NCBI GenBank assembly: GCA_016786485.1
Contig: JAEUWD010000017.1
Location: forward strand, 1-64,000
From: Bacteriovoracaceae bacterium
GTDB lineage: Bacteria > Bdellovibrionota > Bacteriovoracia > Bacteriovoracales > Bacteriovoracaceae
Direction: 5' to 3'
DNA: 64,000 nucleotides
How positions within the stretch are numbered: position 1 is the first letter of the stretch; every line of letters starts with the position of its first letter. Of this stretch, positions 61,188 through 64,000 are shown piece by piece. A model generated the notes under the pieces. The model did not search any database. It was not told where the DNA came from and worked only from the letters and a program-made list of their open reading frames with translations. The translations under genes were made by a program, and so were the position numbers.

Positions 61188-61418
61188 TTATTTCTTTCTG
61201 AGTTCTTCTTCAAGTTGACGCAACTGGTCTGGTCCAGCTTGGGCAGCTTCAGTGTTCTGATCTCTGATGGCCTGATAAACTTCTTCTCTGTGGATTTTGG
61301 TTTCTTTGGGCGCTTTAATACCTAAGCGAACTTGTTTGCCTTTTATTTGAACAACAACAATCTTAATGTGATCATCAATTGCAATACTTTCGCCAAGCTT
61401 CCTTGTCAGTACAAGCAT
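61188..61418 (-). CDS. csrA: Carbon storage regulator CsrA
   Basis: 76 aa. MLVLTRKLGESIAIDD, VVVQIKGKQVRLGIKAPKE and VYQAIRDQ are canonical. It binds GGA in RNA hairpins and represses translation. A tail of about 20 residues beyond the core is Gln/Glu-rich. SD AAGGAA contains a GGA and so could be self-repressed. FlgL is upstream, fliW downstream, the standard flagellar arrangement. Confidence 0.97.
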   Translation of the reverse strand: MLVLTRKLGESIAIDDHIKIVVVQIKGKQVRLGIKAPKETKIHREEVYQAIRDQNTEAAQAGPDQLRQLEEELRKK

Positions 61419-61448
61419 TGTTTTCCTTATCGTTGCGGCGTGTCGATG

Positions 61449-61461
61449 ACACTTCCGGTGT
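61449..61461 (-). promoter_or_regulatory. Candidate CsrA-binding hairpin in csrA leader
   Basis: On the minus strand ACAC-CGGAA-GTGT, a short stem with GGA in the loop, 31-43 nt before the csrA start. With the GGA in the Shine-Dalgarno it would make a two-site autoregulatory leader. Confidence 0.3.
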
Positions 61462-61551
61462 GCACGAAACTTCAGAATAGATATTACCGATGGTAAGAAA
61501 TTGCAAGAAAAAATTATATATAGAGTAAATTTGAAATACGAAGGTGCTTTT

Positions 61552-62670
61552 TTAGCGAATAAAATCGAGTAGCGTTCTGTTTAATAAGTTCGAACTGGCT
61601 TTGTAACTAGCCTGAAGTACTGAATTCTGTTTTGAAATATCTGAAAATAATTCTGCTACGTCAGCATCTTGGATGCGCGATTTATATTCTTCATTTAGTA
61701 GATTTTCTTTTTCAATATTTCCTTCAGAGTTATTGACTGAGTTGTATAGCGCCCCAACTCGAGTTCGCATTGTTACGAGACGATCAAAGTGTTCGTCGAA
61801 TCGTTCGAGTAGAGTATGGATAACTTCTGGGTTGTTGGCCAATAAGGCGTTTTCCAGCGATTGAAGGTGGTCAAAAATGGATTGGCGCGCAGGGGCTTCG
61901 TCGAAAGTTGTACTTTCAGGATTAATTTTACCGTCAGCGGTCTGTCCCGGCTTTTTGAGTTCTACTTTTTCATTATTATTTAAATTTGAAGCTGGGACAC
62001 GTTCTAATGGATTGACGGCGGTTTCTTCAAGTTCTGGCATCATCTCTGGATTTTCTTTAAACTTCTTTAAATCTTCAAATGGTGTTCCATCCAGTGGTTT
62101 CTTGGTTGAAAGGCTGCGATCGGCTGTTTCATAAAAGATTTCACTACCGTTCATGTTAACTGCCACGAAGAAGTCTTTGCCAACTTCTAAATTAATTCTG
62201 CCATTATCACCACTGTAGGCACCTTTTTCATCAAAAGGTCGCGTAAGTGTTTTAAATCCAGAAAAAATATATCGGTTACCAACACGACGGTTAGCAATAC
62301 CCAATGCTTGTGTGCGAAGCTGGTTAATTTCTTTGGCCACACTTTCTCGAACCTGTGGATTATAAATATCAGAAGATTGACCAATGGCGATTTCCTTAGC
62401 TTTAGATACGAGTTCGGTTAGATCCGAAATCGCTTGTTCAGTGTATTCCAGATACATTTTGGCGTAGTTGGTATTCCGTGTGTACTGATCGTTATCAACT
62501 TTCTTCGAACGAATGGCCATTAATTCAACGTTACCAATAGGATCATCTGATGGCTTTTGTACCTTCTTCAAATTCGAGCCCTTAATTTGTAGATCTTCCA
62601 TGTGGCTCTTAGCTTTTCCTAAGGAAAAGTTAATTGCATGCGATGTACTACCTTCAGAAACTCTGGTCAC
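61552..62670 (-). CDS. flgL: Flagellar hook-associated protein 3
   Basis: 372 aa, GTG start with AGGAG 5 nt upstream that overlaps the flgK stop. The N-terminal D0 helix (MTRVSEGSTSHAINF) and NKTLTRPFDEKGAYSGD-type hook region, plus the C-terminal coiled D0 helix (VLQASYKASSNLLNRTLLDFIR), match FlgL. It joins hook to filament. Its central domain is an Asn/Pro/Glu-rich insert (PEMMPELEETAVNPLERVP) not typical of FlgL. Confidence 0.93.
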   Translation of the reverse strand: MTRVSEGSTSHAINFSLGKAKSHMEDLQIKGSNLKKVQKPSDDPIGNVELMAIRSKKVDNDQYTRNTNYAKMYLEYTEQAISDLTELVSKAKEIAIGQSSDIYNPQVRESVAKEINQLRTQALGIANRRVGNRYIFSGFKTLTRPFDEKGAYSGDNGRINLEVGKDFFVAVNMNGSEIFYETADRSLSTKKPLDGTPFEDLKKFKENPEMMPELEETAVNPLERVPASNLNNNEKVELKKPGQTADGKINPESTTFDEAPARQSIFDHLQSLENALLANNPEVIHTLLERFDEHFDRLVTMRTRVGALYNSVNNSEGNIEKENLLNEEYKSRIQDADVAELFSDISKQNSVLQASYKASSNLLNRTLLDFIR

Positions 62671-62678
62671 CTATGCTC

Positions 62679-64000
62679 CTAACGTTTGATATCCAAAACA
62701 GTTTTAAACATTTCATCCGCCGTTTTAATAACTTTTGCGGATGCATCATATGCATGTTGGAACTTTACTAAGTTCGCTGTCTCTTCATCGATTGAAACTC
62801 CAGAAATACGCTCTTTCACCGTTTTAGCTTGGGAAAGAATACCGAGAGATTGTTCTTTATCAATTTTCGTTTTGCTTGTAACAAGCGCAATTTCTCCAAC
62901 TGAATTCAGGTAACCTTCTTCAAAAGTTGTTGTGCCATCATGTAAAACTTTTTCATGTTGTAGTTTTGAGATGGCGATAGAAATTCGGTTATCACCTGGC
63001 TTGTTTGGTTCAAGTCCAGTGACAATATTATTAACATCTTTTTTTACATCTTCGCTTAAATCTAGATACTCAGCTGCGCGATGCAAATCCAGTGGTTCCT
63101 TAAAGAAATCGATACCAGTGATCTTTCTTTCAGCCGCAATCCCACGATCCAAAACTCGGCCGTTTTCATCGACCTCAAGCGGAACGTTGATATAACCACG
63201 ACGGTGAATTGCATTCACGCTGTGGGTAAGTTCGAAGGCCACGCGATCAAGATGATCTTCTAGTCTTTTAATTTCGTTATTTCGAGTTTCTAAAATTGCA
63301 CCCAGCTTTCCCGACTTCAATTTCGGTGAAACAGGGCCGACAGAGCGATTTTTAAAGAAAATTTCGTAGTGACCAATATCTTCGGTATTTGTATTAATAG
63401 TACCGTGTTTAAGTTCGCTTATTTCACCACCGACAACTAATGAACCAACATTGGTAGCATTGATAACAAAACGATTTCTTTCATCAGCGTAAGTTTGAAT
63501 GTCCATAAGCTCCGACAATTCAAGCACGACTTTATCTCGCTGGTCACGCAAGTCACCTGTTTCATGCGCAATTGCTTCAAGTTCAGCAATTTTTTGGTTG
63601 AGACCTCTCACGTGATGAAGCATGGTATTGATATCTTCAACAGTTGCTTTCATTTTACTATTAATATTTTCTCTTAAATCTTGGAGAGTGCTACGCATAC
63701 GTTTAAAGTCATTAACAACTAAACGCGCATTTTCTCGAACGATTGATCGTACCGTTTCATTTTCAGGCTGGTTGGCCAGTTCGCGGAAAGAGTTAAAGAA
63801 ACGATTCATCAGTTTATTTAAACCATCGGAATGAACTTCGTTAAAAATATCTTCGACTTGAGAAAGTTGGAAACTGCGCTCTTCGTTAAAGTTATGTTGT
63901 GTGACGGCTTGGTGAATACGTTTTTCAACATGTTCGTCGTGAACTCGTTTAACGTTTTTTACATCTGCACCAGTACCAAGAACATAGTTACCTTCTCCAA
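62679..64000 (-). CDS. flgK: Flagellar hook-associated protein 1, 5' end cut by the window
   Basis: At least 440 residues. The reading frame continues past the internal ATG at 63809 to the window edge (GNYVLGTGADVKNVKRVHDEHV, SQVEDIFNEVHSDGLNKLMNRFFN), so the start is outside. The body has ETGDLRDQRDKVVLELSEL and TYADERNRFVINATNVGSLVVGG, and the D0 C-terminal helix ends ADEMFKTVLDIKR. Operon flgK-flgL, 8 bp apart. Confidence 0.95.
   Translation of the reverse strand, partial: GEGNYVLGTGADVKNVKRVHDEHVEKRIHQAVTQHNFNEERSFQLSQVEDIFNEVHSDGLNKLMNRFFNSFRELANQPENETVRSIVRENARLVVNDFKRMRSTLQDLRENINSKMKATVEDINTMLHHVRGLNQKIAELEAIAHETGDLRDQRDKVVLELSELMDIQTYADERNRFVINATNVGSLVVGGEISELKHGTINTNTEDIGHYEIFFKNRSVGPVSPKLKSGKLGAILETRNNEIKRLEDHLDRVAFELTHSVNAIHRRGYINVPLEVDENGRVLDRGIAAERKITGIDFFKEPLDLHRAAEYLDLSEDVKKDVNNIVTGLEPNKPGDNRISIAISKLQHEKVLHDGTTTFEEGYLNSVGEIALVTSKTKIDKEQSLGILSQAKTVKERISGVSIDEETANLVKFQHAYDASAKVIKTADEMFKTVLDIKR

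Noticed and set aside
1-64000. CRISPR arrays, insertion sequences, prophage, toxin-antitoxin or defence islands
   Set aside because: I saw no direct-repeat array, transposase, integrase, phage structural gene or known defence gene; composition looks uniform.

Overview
The window looks like an AT-rich chromosome segment of a Gram-negative, flagellated bacterium. The gene content is most like the Bdellovibrionota (Bacteriovorax/Halobacteriovorax/Peredibacter type predators): many outer-membrane proteins and lipoproteins, flgK-flgL-csrA-fliW, a class A PBP, BamD, Lgt/LspA, ETF with an acyl-CoA dehydrogenase, a fused isobutyryl-CoA mutase, and peptidoglycan and nucleotide scavenging genes. The taxonomic assignment is an inference from gene content. 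I saw no CRISPR array, insertion sequence, integrase or prophage. No gene-free stretch exceeds 300 bases.

Layout. 1-8.4 kb: end of an unknown gene, priA, a large secreted protein, an outer-membrane barrel and a class A penicillin-binding protein. 8.4-13.3 kb: tRNA-Gln(UUG), prs, pth, ychF and a convergent Slt-type lytic transglycosylase. 13.4-17.3 kb: a HAMP-like membrane protein, an Mrp ATPase operon, a class II amidotransferase and a small membrane protein. 17.3-23.1 kb: dabA-dabB and a SulP permease, an inorganic-carbon uptake cluster. 23.3-30.2 kb: accessory envelope genes, then a minus-strand operon of an outer-membrane protein, a 51-codon LptM-like lipoprotein, folK, acyl-CoA dehydrogenase, etfB and etfA. 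30.3-34.6 kb: deoxynucleoside kinase, a LysM lipoprotein, a degenerate M48 lipoprotein, and an amgK-murU pair for cell-wall sugar salvage. 34.6-38.5 kb: ferredoxin, PilZ-like membrane protein, lipoprotein, two genes with divergent sigma-28-type promoters, an endonuclease IV-like protein and a BFD-like [2Fe-2S] protein. 38.6-44.1 kb: a second degenerate M48/HtpX-like protein, CHASE2 histidine kinase, NtrC-type regulator, lspA and lgt. 44.1-51 kb: ferredoxin, icmF plus its adenosyltransferase, and an FHA/GrxB/ABC1-kinase operon. 51-60.5 kb: an A-type Fe-S carrier, a YgfZ-TPR fusion, an HExxH peptide-modification-type protein behind tRNA-Asn, astA, a BatE-like protein, a cNMP-binding protein, an AI-2E family exporter, bamD and a TPR protein. 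60.5-64 kb: fliW, csrA, flgL and flgK (cut by the window end).

The most useful non-gene signal is a set of sites matching the flagellar sigma-28 (FliA) promoter, TAAAGTTT-N11-GCCGATAA. Three are strong: a divergent pair at 36.8 kb and one upstream of the class II amidotransferase at 16.9 kb. Three are weaker: upstream of the genes at 2781, 31089 and 54224. In Bdellovibrio FliA controls the free-swimming attack phase, so these unannotated genes are candidate attack-phase genes. Two of them have the ATG exactly 8 nt past the -10 element, which predicts leaderless mRNAs.

Other leads are two M48 metalloprotease relatives that have both lost HExxH, the HExxH/YSPWR enzyme cotranscribed with tRNA-Asn, and the DAB-SulP cluster in an apparent heterotroph. 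Many starts are TTG or GTG, and I moved several from the longest open frame to a Shine-Dalgarno-supported codon.
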